A stretch of 64,000 nucleotides of DNA from Nakamurella multipartita DSM 44233 (lineage in GTDB: Bacteria; Actinomycetota; Actinomycetes; Mycobacteriales; Nakamurellaceae), in assembly GCF_000024365.1 (NCBI RefSeq), contig NC_013235.1, forward strand, positions 62,001-126,000, written 5' to 3'. The notes under the pieces were generated by a model, which was not told where the DNA came from, did no database searches, and saw nothing but the letters and a program-made list of their open reading frames with translations. Positions 8,142 to 16,049 of this stretch are shown here, piece by piece (positions within the stretch are counted from its first letter, which is position 1; the number at the start of each line of letters is the position of its first letter). The position numbers and the translations under genes were made by a program.

Positions 8142-9208
8142 CCCGCGAAGACCTGGAGCTGCTGCACGACGCGGGGGCGTTCAATCCCTCACCCCGGCAG
8201 CAGACCCTGTACGCCACGCACGTGCCGTTCGACACGATGACGGCCTCCCGCGGGTGCGAGCGGGCGCTGGCGGCGGCGCTGCGCCGGCACGAGCGGGTCG
8301 CCCTGCTGGGCAACAGTGGCGCGGGCAAATCCAGCGTCATCGCGGCCACCCTGCACCCGCTGGTGGAGGACCTGGTGCCGCTGCCGCTGCCGGTGGCGGT
8401 CGAACGGCCCGAGGTGGCCGGTGACCCCGTCGCCTTCGTCCGCCACCTGGTCCAGGTGGTCAGCCGGCTGGTGCAACGCTCCGTGCCGGAGCGGGCCGGG
8501 CAGGCCCGCCGGATCGAGAAGGAGACCCGGCCGAAGTACAAGCGGGCCAAGGCGGTCAGCGTCGCCCCGGGCCTGGTCGGCATCTCGGTGCGGCTGGCCT
8601 ACGAGCTCGACGCCGCCGTGCAGGAACCCAGCACCACCAGTGACCAGGTGATGGACCAGGGCCGGCAGATCCTGGACCTGTTCCGCGCCGACGGGCTGAC
8701 CCCGGTTCTGGTGCTCGACGACACCGACCGCTGGCTGTCCGCGCCCTGGCTGCCGGACAACCGGGCCGTCCGGTCTGCCTTTTTCGCCACCGTCCCCCGG
8801 CTGCTGGCCGAGGAACTCGACAGCGCGGCCGTCATCGCGGTCCATCCGACCTACGTCGACGACGACGCCTACCGGGCCGCCCGCGGTTTCCTGTCCCGGA
8901 CGATCGCCGTGCCGGCGGTGCCCTCGGCGGGCGCCGTGGCGGCCATCCTGCAACGTCGGATCGCGCTGGCCCTGGACGGCCGCGGCACGGCCGCGGACCC
9001 GGACGCCGACGGGGTCGATCTGACCGAAATGCTGGACAGTGCCGCCCTGGTCAGCCTGTTCGACTACTACACGGGCCGGCCCTCGGACGTGCGGCGCAAC
9101 CTGCTGCTGGTGGTGCAGGCGGCCCTGACCCTCGCCGTCGACGACCCCGACGCCGCCCGCATCGAGCGGCGTCACGTCGAGCTGGCGATCGCCGAGGGCG
9201 CCGGCTGA
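8138..9208 (+). CDS. P-loop ATPase, partner of the preceding gene
   Basis: About 356 residues, starting at a GTG that overlaps the previous stop (GTGA), so the two are translationally coupled. Walker A is LLGNSGAGKSSVIAA near residues 56-70 and Walker B PVLVLDDTDRW near 187-197. The middle holds a basic stretch rich in Lys and Arg (RRIEKETRPKYKRAKAV). YYTGRPSDVRRNLL resembles the sensor-2 region of ORC/Cdc6-like AAA proteins. I cannot give a cellular role; two unequal ATPases in one operon suggests a heteromeric machine. The next gene, nfo, is 61 bases downstream and may or may not belong. Confidence 0.8.
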   Translation: MTREDLELLHDAGAFNPSPRQQTLYATHVPFDTMTASRGCERALAAALRRHERVALLGNSGAGKSSVIAATLHPLVEDLVPLPLPVAVERPEVAGDPVAFVRHLVQVVSRLVQRSVPERAGQARRIEKETRPKYKRAKAVSVAPGLVGISVRLAYELDAAVQEPSTTSDQVMDQGRQILDLFRADGLTPVLVLDDTDRWLSAPWLPDNRAVRSAFFATVPRLLAEELDSAAVIAVHPTYVDDDAYRAARGFLSRTIAVPAVPSAGAVAAILQRRIALALDGRGTAADPDADGVDLTEMLDSAALVSLFDYYTGRPSDVRRNLLLVVQAALTLAVDDPDAARIERRHVELAIAEGAG

Positions 9209-9269
9209 TCGACCCCACTCGCGAGCCGCCGGGGCCGGCGGTGTCGGACCTCGGCGCTACTCTCGCCGC

Positions 9270-10055
9270 ATGGTGATGCTGGGAGTGCATGTCGGAGCCC
9301 GGGAGGACGACGGCGACCCGGTCGCGGAAGCGGCCGCGTCCGGCGCGGACGGGGTGCAGGTCTTCCTGGCCGACCCGCAGGGCTGGAAGACGCCCAAGGC
9401 CCACCCGCACGCGGAGGCGATGCGGGCGGCCGGGCTGACGGTGTTCGTGCATGCGCCCTACATCGTGAACGTGGCGACCACCAACAACCGGATCCGTATC
9501 CCGAGTCGCAAGCTGCTCGCGGCGCACGCCAAGGCCGCCGCCGAGACCGGCGCCAGTGGGCTCATCGTGCACGGCGGGCACGTGCTGGCCAAGGACGATC
9601 CGCAGGTCGGGTTCGACAACTGGCGCAAGGTGTTCGAGCGGCAGGCGCAGGAGGGTGGCTTCCCGGTCCCGGTGCTGATCGAGAACACCGCCGGTGGGGA
9701 CAAGGCGATGGCCCGGACCCTGGAGGAGATCGCCCGGCTCTGGGATGCGGTCGGCGAGTTCGACGCCGGGTTCGTCCTGGACACCTGCCACGGCTGGGCC
9801 GCCGGACTGGACCTGAGCAGCGTCGTCGACGACATCAAGGCCATCACCGGACGGATCGACCTGGTGCACGGCAACAACTCCCGGGACGAGGCCGGCTCCG
9901 GTCGGGATCGGCACGCCTCGTTCATCGACGGCGAGATTCCCGCCGCTGTGTTGGCGGACGTGGTGCGGGCGGCCGGCGCCCCGGTGATCCTGGAGACCCC
10001 GGGCGGCCCGGACGAGCGGGCCCCGGAAATCCAGTTCCTGCGCTCCTCCCTCTGA
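9270..10055 (+). CDS. nfo: Endonuclease IV (AP endonuclease, Nfo family)
   Basis: Zinc-dependent enzyme that nicks DNA at abasic sites in base-excision repair. The 261-residue TIM barrel shows the family metal-ligand motifs in order: VHAPYIVNVATTN, LIVHGGH, VLIENTAG, LDTCHGWAAG, LVHGNNSRDEAGSGRDRH and VILETPGG. It is slightly shorter than E. coli Nfo, as usual for actinobacterial members. The start is ATG 9270; ATG 9276 two codons later is equally possible. Its stop codon lies inside the first unit of a 13-bp tandem repeat. Confidence 0.92.
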   Translation: MVMLGVHVGAREDDGDPVAEAAASGADGVQVFLADPQGWKTPKAHPHAEAMRAAGLTVFVHAPYIVNVATTNNRIRIPSRKLLAAHAKAAAETGASGLIVHGGHVLAKDDPQVGFDNWRKVFERQAQEGGFPVPVLIENTAGGDKAMARTLEEIARLWDAVGEFDAGFVLDTCHGWAAGLDLSSVVDDIKAITGRIDLVHGNNSRDEAGSGRDRHASFIDGEIPAAVLADVVRAAGAPVILETPGGPDERAPEIQFLRSSL

Positions 10056-10114
10056 TCCGGCCCTCTGATCCGGCCCTCTGATCCGGCCCTCTAGTCCGGC
10101 CCTCTGATCCGGGC
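10050..10114. repeat. Five tandem 13-bp repeats overlapping the nfo stop codon
   Basis: The unit CTCTGATCCGGCC is repeated in five consecutive 13-base registers; the fourth reads CTCTAGTCCGGCC and the fifth carries an extra G near its end. The TGA of the first unit is the nfo stop. From 10115 to 10297 I see no gene or clear signal. Confidence 0.9.
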
Positions 10115-10297
10115 CGAGCACGACAGCGTCCCGACGCCGTGGGCAGTGGCGTCGGGACGGTCACGTCGGACCCGGAGGGTCCCGTCATATATGGGCACCT
10201 GCGCGGCGAGGCCGCATCGGTGAGTGCACGGGAGCGGTATTGCGATTCAGGTGATGCGCGGATTCACGGTGACGCGCGTGGGGGACGCGGCGGTCGA

Positions 10298-11722
10298 TCA
10301 GAAGAACTCGTCCTCGACCTCGTAGGTGCGGCGCACCGGGTGGTTGCCGAGCAGGACCCCTTGCGGGTCCAGCGCCGACTTGAGCGCGACCAGCCGGCCG
10401 TAGTTCACCGGGTCGAAGCCGGCCGCCGTCTCGGTCTGGTTCTCCTGGAAGTTCAGGTAGGTGCGGCCGGAGCCGAACGGCGCCAGCGCGGCGGCGAAGG
10501 CCTGGGCGTCCCGTCGTCCGGCGGCCGCCATCTCCGGCGTGGCCGCCAGCGCCCCGCCGAAGGCCAGAAACGCCCCGGGCATGGTCGGCATGGCCCCGGC
10601 GCCCGGGTGCGGGCGAGCCAGCGCGCCACCGAGCTGACGCAGCTCATGCATCATCAGGCTGGATCCGGACCCGGGTCGGGCCAGGTCCAGGAACGTTTCG
10701 ATGGCCGCCTCGGGCATCGCGTCCAGGATCGCCGTGTCCGACACCGACGGCATGGGGCTGTCCGGATCCATGTGCAGGCCGCTGAGCGTCTCGACCGGCA
10801 CCCGGGCGAAGGTGTCCACCTCGGGCTGCAGATCCCGCAACGGGGCAAGGATCTCGGCACTGCGGGCGTCGGAGGCCAGCACCGCGCCGTCGATGATGAG
10901 CAGGCTACGGCCCCGGAACGGGGCGGGGATCTCGGGCAATGGCGGCAGGCTCATCACGCGCAGCGAGGTGGTGACCTCGTCGGGCGCGTCGCCGGCCCAC
11001 TGGACCCACCGCCGCAGCACGGGTTCGGCCATCGCGGCATCCCAGACCAGCATGCCGGCGACCGTGGTGGCGAACGGGAAGGTCCGGAATTCCAGTGCGG
11101 TGACGATGCCGAAGTTGCCGCTGCCGCCCCGCAGCGCCCAGAACAGCTCGGTGTTCTGCTCGGCATCGGCGCGCACCAGCGCACCGTCCGCGGTGACCAC
11201 CTCGACGGCGGTGACGTTGTTGGTCTGCAGGCCCAAGGCGCGGGCGTACCAGCCGAGCCCGCCGCCGAGGGAGTAGCCGGCGATGCCGACGTCGGGGGCG
11301 GAGCCGTGCAACACGGCGCGGCCGTGCGCGGCGGCCGCGGTCACCGCGGTCAGCCACAGCGTGCCCCCGCCGACCCGGATGCCCTGGCGGTCCGGGTCGA
11401 CCTGGACCGAGTTCATCGCGCCGGTCCGGACGATCACCACATCGTCCAGCCGGCCGAGCGGCCCGGCGTTGTGTCCGGTGGTCTGGGGGGCCACCCGCAG
11501 ACCGGCCGCCGCCGCCGCGCGCACGACCTGTGCGGTCTGCCGGGCATCGGCCGGTCGGGCGACGGCCGCCGGGCGCTGGTCGACCGCGAGATTCCAGGCC
11601 TGCCGGGCGGCGTCGTAGCCGGGGTCCCCGGGCAACTGGACGTCGCCGGCGCACAGGCCGCGCAGCGAGTGGGCCACCGCGCGGTCCTGGATGCGGGGCC
11701 GGGCGAGGTGGTGGATGGTCAT
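10298..11722 (-). CDS. FAD-linked oxidoreductase of the berberine-bridge/6-hydroxynicotine oxidase type
   Basis: Flavin oxidase of about 474 residues with an amino-terminal FAD-binding (PCMH) domain and a carboxy-terminal BBE segment. TTGHNAGPLG contains the histidine that covalently holds FAD in this family. The glycine-rich region GIAGYSLGGGLGW and the tail motif NYGRLVALKSALDPQGVL agree. ATG 11722 has GGAGGACTCC upstream. Such enzymes oxidise sugars, alkaloids or secondary metabolites; the substrate cannot be read here. The position behind three palindromes suggests it is transcribed separately from the small genes upstream. Confidence 0.88.
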   Translation of the reverse strand: MTIHHLARPRIQDRAVAHSLRGLCAGDVQLPGDPGYDAARQAWNLAVDQRPAAVARPADARQTAQVVRAAAAAGLRVAPQTTGHNAGPLGRLDDVVIVRTGAMNSVQVDPDRQGIRVGGGTLWLTAVTAAAAHGRAVLHGSAPDVGIAGYSLGGGLGWYARALGLQTNNVTAVEVVTADGALVRADAEQNTELFWALRGGSGNFGIVTALEFRTFPFATTVAGMLVWDAAMAEPVLRRWVQWAGDAPDEVTTSLRVMSLPPLPEIPAPFRGRSLLIIDGAVLASDARSAEILAPLRDLQPEVDTFARVPVETLSGLHMDPDSPMPSVSDTAILDAMPEAAIETFLDLARPGSGSSLMMHELRQLGGALARPHPGAGAMPTMPGAFLAFGGALAATPEMAAAGRRDAQAFAAALAPFGSGRTYLNFQENQTETAAGFDPVNYGRLVALKSALDPQGVLLGNHPVRRTYEVEDEFF

Positions 11723-11772
11723 GGTGGAGTCCTCCAGTGGCGTTCTCGGTGAGTACGTTCACTGTGGATCCG

Positions 11773-11852
11773 GGCCCTTAAGGGCCACTGATGTCCGGCT
11801 TAAGCCCGACATCGGGCCCGGCACAAGTCGGCGTCAAGCGCCGACCCGTGCC
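11773..11852. other. Three consecutive palindromes between the small-gene operon and the FAD oxidase
   Basis: GGCCCTTAAGGGCC (11773-11786) is a perfect palindrome. 11790-11813 is a 24-base palindrome centred on CTTAAG with one mismatched pair. 11820-11852 folds with GTCGGCG/CGCCGAC inside GGCAC/GTGCC. The block sits after the 92-residue gene and before the oxidase start, both on the minus strand, so it may terminate one unit and regulate the next. Confidence 0.7.
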
Positions 11853-11876
11853 GGTTACCGAATGAGTGCGTGGTGG

Positions 11877-12155
11877 TTAACAAGTGGCGGGCCGGTTGGC
11901 CAGCACCCGGGACAGCCGCTGGCTCAGCCGCAGCAGTCCGGACGTGATCATGACGTCGACCTGGTCGTCGGCCACCGCGAAATGCTCGGCGATCCGGCGC
12001 CGGGTGAAGCTGAGCAGCCCCGGGTCCAGGTCGACGCAGAAGGCGGCGCCGGCGACTCGTTCGGTGGCCACGGGCAGGCCGGCCCGCGGGTCGGCGGCAG
12101 TTTCGGTCGGGCGGTTCGTCAGGTCGGTCGGGATATCGAGCAGGAGTGCAGTCAT
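11877..12155 (-). CDS. Small hypothetical protein, 92 residues
   Basis: I do not recognise this protein. It starts at an ATG with GAGGT upstream at suitable spacing, and it follows the 36-residue membrane peptide gene by 49 bases, suggesting a two-gene unit. The sequence is soluble in character, with an acidic, Ala-rich first half and a basic helix-prone second half (SFTRRRIAEHF, LLRLSQRLSRVLANR). It has two cysteines, one being the last residue. The high-GC third-position use is like its neighbours. Confidence 0.6.
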   Translation of the reverse strand: MTALLLDIPTDLTNRPTETAADPRAGLPVATERVAGAAFCVDLDPGLLSFTRRRIAEHFAVADDQVDVMITSGLLRLSQRLSRVLANRPATC

Positions 12156-12204
12156 CGGGTGGACCTCAATTCGTGATGGATGACGGTGGACAGATCGACC
12201 GTGC

Positions 12205-12315
12205 TCAGGACACGAAGAGGGTCGTCACCCCCAGCACCAGGGCCAGGCCGAGCAGGGAAGCCACGGTCACGACGAGGTCGGGCGCGGCCTTGTACATCTC
12301 GCGAATGGAGTTCAT
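12205..12315 (-). CDS. Very small single-span membrane peptide, 36 residues
   Basis: ATG 12315 is preceded by AAGGAGAG with a 7-base spacer, one of the best ribosome-binding sites in the window. The peptide has a short basic/acidic head (MNSIREMYKAAPD) and one hydrophobic helix (LVVTVASLLGLALVLGVTT) ending in FVS, so it should sit in the membrane. It is too short for routine gene calling. The next gene on the strand encodes the 92-residue protein. No homologue is recognised; function unknown. Confidence 0.6.
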   Translation of the reverse strand: MNSIREMYKAAPDLVVTVASLLGLALVLGVTTLFVS

Positions 12316-12361
12316 AGCGGGTCTCTCCTTGGTGGATTCAAGCGTGTCCACGAAGGCTGCT

Positions 12362-12409
12362 CTGTCTTCGTTGCTGTCTTAGCTACTGTTGTTGTCACTG
12401 TCTTCGCTG
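12362..12409. repeat. Four 12-bp iterons upstream of the membrane peptide gene
   Basis: CTGTCTTCG, CTGTCTTAG, CTGTTGTTG and CTGTCTTCG begin at 12362, 12374, 12386 and 12398, an exact 12-base period. They lie 47-94 bases before the peptide start, in AT-richer DNA that looks like a promoter region. Evenly phased short repeats suggest cooperative binding of a regulator. Confidence 0.65.
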
Positions 12410-12557
12410 CGTTTATTTCCGCTGGTCAACACATCTGTATCGATCCAGTAATTCCAGTGTACGCAAGAGATGCGGCGAATCGCCCGGACCGCCGGTGCAT
12501 GTGACCGCCCTCATGCCCGGCCAGGCTCCGGCGGCCGGCCCCTGCGCTGCCCGGCGA

Positions 12558-13064
12558 TCAGGTCAGGGGCACCCGTTCGACCAGCCGGGCCAGGAACACG
12601 ACCTGGCCCTTGACCAGCTTGCTGGCCGCCGTCGGCAGATCGAACCATTCGGCCCGATCGACTTCGGGGAAATCCTGGAAGCGGCCGGAACGCGGCGGCC
12701 ATTCCAGGCTGAAGGTGTTGCTGACCGCACGGCCGGCGTCGAAGTCGCCGGCCCGGGCGAAGACGGTCACCGTCTTGCCGCTCTGGCGGGCCGACCCCAG
12801 CTCGATGGTGGCGCCGTCGGGCGGCGCCGAGCCGAGCTCCTCGGTGAACTCGCGGACCGCCACCGCGGCCGGGTCCTCGCCCGGTTCGAACTCACCCTTG
12901 GGGATCGACCAGGCGTGCTCGTCCTTGCGGGCCCAGAACGGTCCACCCATGTGCACCAGGAGCACCTGTACCTGATCCTGGACGGCCTGATCCTGAACGG
13001 CTTGATCCTGGACGGACCGGTCCCGGGTGACCCGGTACAGCAGCAGACCGGCGCTGAGCTTCAT
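12558..13064 (-). CDS. Nudix hydrolase
   Basis: Hydrolyses a nucleoside diphosphate linked to another moiety; substrate not predictable. The Nudix box is complete: GEFEPGEDPAAVAVREFTEE and following G, matching GX5EX7REUXEEXGU. Starting at ATG 13064 gives MKLSAGLLLYRV, the usual first strand of such proteins, and a length of 168 residues; the longer upstream extension has no support. Between the first two strands is an unusual insertion, VQDQAVQDQAVQDQ, encoded by three tandem 15-bp repeats. Confidence 0.9.
   Translation of the reverse strand: MKLSAGLLLYRVTRDRSVQDQAVQDQAVQDQVQVLLVHMGGPFWARKDEHAWSIPKGEFEPGEDPAAVAVREFTEELGSAPPDGATIELGSARQSGKTVTVFARAGDFDAGRAVSNTFSLEWPPRSGRFQDFPEVDRAEWFDLPTAASKLVKGQVVFLARLVERVPLT
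12972..13016. repeat. Three in-frame 15-bp repeats inside the Nudix gene
   Basis: CTGATCCTGGACGGC and two near-identical copies stand in tandem (12972-12986, 12987-13001, 13002-13016). Being a multiple of three they lengthen the protein by Val-Gln-Asp-Gln-Ala units without breaking the frame, a pattern expected of slippage-driven copy-number change. Confidence 0.9.
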
Positions 13065-13208
13065 CCGACCCCCTCGCCGCACGCTCGTCCGCGAGCATCG
13101 CGGTATTTTCACCCAAGCTAGTTGGCCCAGCTCGCGCGGCCGCCCGCAAGGGACGAGCGGGCCGGCGTCGTCGTCGTCGGCTCGGCCGGCCAAGCGGAGG
13201 GTGCTCGG

Positions 13209-14198
13209 ATGTCAGCCCACGGCGCCGGCCCCGGCGAGCACCCGCCCGTCGTCGCGCTCGGCGATGCGTTCACCGGCGAGAAATCCGAGAGCACCCTGAC
13301 GGTGTTGATCGCGTTCGGGGCCAACTTCCTGGTGGCCGTGGCCAAGACCTGGGCCGCGGCGTTGACCGGCTCGGCGTCGATGGTGGCCGAGGCGGCCCAT
13401 TCCTGGGCGGACACCGGCAACGAGATCTTCCTGATGATCGCGAACCGGCGGGCCCGCCGGCCGGCCGACCCGACACACCCGTTGGGGTACGGCCGGGAGG
13501 CCTACGTCTGGTCGATGTTCGCCGCCCTCGGCTTGTTCGTCGCCGGGTCGGCCGTGTCGATCACCCACGGCCTGCACGAGCTGTTCGATCCCGAGCCGGC
13601 GACCGACTTCGTCATCGGCTACCTCGTGCTGGGCCTGTCCTTCCTGCTGGAGGGCACCTCGTTCCTGCAGTCGGTCCGGCAGGCCCGGCGGGAGGCGGCG
13701 ACCGTGCATCGCGACGTCATCGCGCACGTGCTGGCCACCTCCGACCCGACGCTGCGCGCGGTGTTCGCCGAGGATGCGGCGGCGCTGACCGGGTTGGTGA
13801 TCGCGGCGACCGGACTGGGCCTGCACCAGGCCACCGGGTCGGCCACCCCGGACGCGATCGGCTCCATCCTGGTCGGCGTCCTGCTGGGCGTGGTGGCCAT
13901 CGTGCTGATCGACCGCAACCGGCAGTTCCTGGTCGGCATGCAGGTCAGCGAGCCGGTCCGGGTGGCCATCGTCCAGGCGTTGCGGGCCCTGCCCGAGGTG
14001 TCCCGGGTGACCGCGCTGCGGGTGGAGTTCATCGGGCCGCGTCAGCTGTACCTGGTGGCCGATGTCGATCTCACCGGCGAGGACCCCGAACCGGTCCTGG
14101 CGCTACGGCTGCGGGCGTTGGAGGCGCGGATCCGGGAGTCGCCGGCCGTCGTGGATTGCACGTTGAGCCCGTCCGCGCCGGACGAACCCGATCTGTAG
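13209..14198 (+). CDS. Cation diffusion facilitator transporter
   Basis: Membrane exporter of divalent metals (Zn, Co, Fe or Cd in the family), driven by proton exchange. About 329 residues with six predicted membrane segments, the first after residue 30. AAHSWADTGNE in TM2 and FAEDAAALTG in TM5 match the CDF metal-site pattern HxxxD and (D/E)xxxx. The cytosolic tail (PEVSRVTALRVEFIGPRQLYLVADVDL) is the dimerising domain. ATG 13209 has CGGAGGG upstream. It converges on a Zur-like gene with 14 bases between stops, which makes zinc the likely substrate. Confidence 0.9.
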   Translation: MSAHGAGPGEHPPVVALGDAFTGEKSESTLTVLIAFGANFLVAVAKTWAAALTGSASMVAEAAHSWADTGNEIFLMIANRRARRPADPTHPLGYGREAYVWSMFAALGLFVAGSAVSITHGLHELFDPEPATDFVIGYLVLGLSFLLEGTSFLQSVRQARREAATVHRDVIAHVLATSDPTLRAVFAEDAAALTGLVIAATGLGLHQATGSATPDAIGSILVGVLLGVVAIVLIDRNRQFLVGMQVSEPVRVAIVQALRALPEVSRVTALRVEFIGPRQLYLVADVDLTGEDPEPVLALRLRALEARIRESPAVVDCTLSPSAPDEPDL

Positions 14199-14212
14199 GT
14201 CCGGTCGAGGGG

Positions 14213-14626
14213 TCAGCCGGTGTTGGCCTCGACCCGTGGGGCCGCACACGCGGGGCACACCCCGAACAGCTCGACCTCGTGGTTGATGTCGGAGTAGCCG
14301 AACTCGGCGGCCACGGTGCGGGCCCATCGCTCCACGCTCGGTGCCTCCACCTCCTGGGTGCGGCCGCACACCCGGCAGACCAGGTGGTGATGGTGCCGCG
14401 GCTGCGCGCACTGCCGGTAGAGCACCTCGCCGGACGGGGTGCGGACCGTGTCCAGATCGCCGCCGCCGGCCATGTCCTGCAGGGCCCGGTACACCGTGGC
14501 CAACCCGATCGAGGATCCCGACCCACGCAGGGCGGTGTGCAGTTCCTGGGCGGACAGGAACTCGTCGGTTCCTTCGAGCGCCTGCAGGATGGACGCGCGC
14601 TGGGCGGTGTTGCGGCGTTGGGCCAC
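14213..14626 (-). CDS. zur: Fur-family repressor, probably Zur
   Basis: Metal-responsive transcription factor of 137 residues. The winged helix includes LSAQELHTAL and SIGLATVYRALQDM, the DNA-reading helix of Fur proteins. RHHHHLVCRVCGRTQEVE supplies the regulatory metal ligands, and the two CxxC motifs (CRVC, CPAC) form the structural zinc site. The DNA-binding and hinge pattern is closer to Zur/FurB than to iron-type Fur, and the neighbouring CDF exporter supports zinc. The naming as Zur is inference. Confidence 0.85.
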   Translation of the reverse strand: MAQRRNTAQRASILQALEGTDEFLSAQELHTALRGSGSSIGLATVYRALQDMAGGGDLDTVRTPSGEVLYRQCAQPRHHHHLVCRVCGRTQEVEAPSVERWARTVAAEFGYSDINHEVELFGVCPACAAPRVEANTG

Positions 14627-14799
14627 GGCCGTGACTGACCTTCCTCGCGAGTCCGAGCGGGGCGGATGACCGGTTCGGGTGCCGGATCACCGGCAGGTCG
14701 AGGGTACTCGGGCAGGATGGGGAACCAGGGCTGTTCGCATCAGGTGGGATGGCAGTGGGTTGACAACGGTCCCAGGCCGTCGGGGCGAAGGGGTGGTGG

Positions 14800-15432
14800 A
14801 TGAGGCGCGGGGGACGAATGCGGGGATGGGTCATCCTCGCGGCGGCGGCGCTGTCGGCGCTGGTGACGGGCTGCGCGGGCGGTGGGGCGGCCGGGTCCGG
14901 CACCTCGGCCGCCTCGACGATCACCATCACCGAGGGCACCCGGACCGCGGTCCGGTCGGTGACCGTGACGCCCGAACCGTCCGCCGCGCCGGCTGCGGGC
15001 GCCGCCTCAGCGACTGCGCCGCCGGCCACCGACGAGCCGGCGCCCGTCGCCGGGACCTGTCCCTACCTGTCCGACGACACGGTGGCCGACATCAACGGGC
15101 AACGGACCGGCGTCACCACCGTGATCGAGGTGGACCCGCACCCCATCTGCACCTTCACCCGCAGCGACGGCGGCTGGCTGGCCACCGTCCGGATCGTGCA
15201 GGCGGACAGCCCGGCCGCGGCCGCCGCCGCCGTCGACCAGCATGTGCCGGTCGAGTCGAGCAACCCGGCCGACGATCCGGCCGGCTGGACCGGCGGCTCG
15301 ATGGCCACCGGCGACGGATCGGTCTACGCCGTCGCCAAGGGATCGGTCGCGGTGATCGCCGAGGCCAACCAGCCGCAGTCGATCAAGGGCCGGCAATTGG
15401 CCGTGACGGCCATCGCCAACCTGGGCCTGTGA
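14800..15432 (+). CDS. Secreted lipoprotein, DUF2020-like
   Basis: About 210 residues with a lipoprotein signal peptide: basic MRRGGRMR, hydrophobic core, lipobox LVTGC with the lipidated Cys25. A Thr/Ala/Pro-rich spacer (residues 30-85) leads to a globular domain starting CPYLSDDTVADINGQRTG with a second cysteine in PICTFTR, the layout of actinobacterial DUF2020 proteins. Anchored outside the membrane; biochemical role unknown. ATG 14818 six codons on is an alternative start and keeps the signal peptide. Confidence 0.8.
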   Translation: MRRGGRMRGWVILAAAALSALVTGCAGGGAAGSGTSAASTITITEGTRTAVRSVTVTPEPSAAPAAGAASATAPPATDEPAPVAGTCPYLSDDTVADINGQRTGVTTVIEVDPHPICTFTRSDGGWLATVRIVQADSPAAAAAAVDQHVPVESSNPADDPAGWTGGSMATGDGSVYAVAKGSVAVIAEANQPQSIKGRQLAVTAIANLGL

Positions 15433-15490
15433 TGCCGGGTCGGGCGGACCGGAGACGGGCCCACCGCGCTCCGTGGCAGGATGGTTCCTC

Positions 15491-16027
15491 GTGAGCGACC
15501 TTTACGCGACCCTGCACACCAACCGCGGCGACATCCGGATCGAGCTGTTCCGATTCCAGGCGCCCAAGACCGTCAGCAACTTCGTCAAGTTGGCCAAGGG
15601 CACCGCGAAGTACACGACCAAGAATGCCTCCGGCGGCACGGAGGGCCCGTTCTACGACGGCGCCATCTTCCACCGGGTCATCGAGGGTTTCATGATCCAG
15701 GGCGGGGACCCCACCGGCACCGGCTCCGGCGGACCGGGCTACCAGTTCGCCGACGAGTTCCACCCGGAGCTGAGCTTCAACAAGCCGTACCTGCTGGCCA
15801 TGGCCAACGCCGGGCCCGGCACCAACGGTTCGCAGTTCTTCGTGACGGTCGGCCCGACGCCGCACCTGAACCGCCGGCACACCATCTTCGGTGAGGTCGC
15901 CGACCAGGCCTCCCGCGACGTCGTCGACGCGATCGCGACCACCCGCACGGACCGGTTCGACCGTCCGGCGGAAGACGTGGTGATCAATTCGATCACCATC
16001 GAGGACCCGGAGGAATCCGCGAGCTGA
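15491..16027 (+). CDS. ppiA: Cyclophilin-type peptidyl-prolyl cis-trans isomerase
   Basis: Cytoplasmic foldase of 178 residues, GTG start at 15491. Catalytic and ligand-binding motifs of cyclophilin A are intact: FHRVIEGFMIQGGDPTGTG, NTNGSQFFVT-like NAGPGTNGSQFFVTVG, and HTIFGEV. The insert YTTKNASGGTEGPFYDG is typical of the actinobacterial PpiA next to the cell-division cluster. An in-frame start at 15473 would add six residues without a ribosome-binding site. Confidence 0.93.
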   Translation: MSDLYATLHTNRGDIRIELFRFQAPKTVSNFVKLAKGTAKYTTKNASGGTEGPFYDGAIFHRVIEGFMIQGGDPTGTGSGGPGYQFADEFHPELSFNKPYLLAMANAGPGTNGSQFFVTVGPTPHLNRRHTIFGEVADQASRDVVDAIATTRTDRFDRPAEDVVINSITIEDPEESAS

Positions 16028-16049
16028 CGGGGTCGCGAGCGCGATCCCC

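Noticed and set aside
14103-15029. A 308-codon minus-strand frame across zur and the lipoprotein gene
   Set aside because: It runs antisense to the lipoprotein and out of frame with zur, with a Pro/Arg-rich translation.
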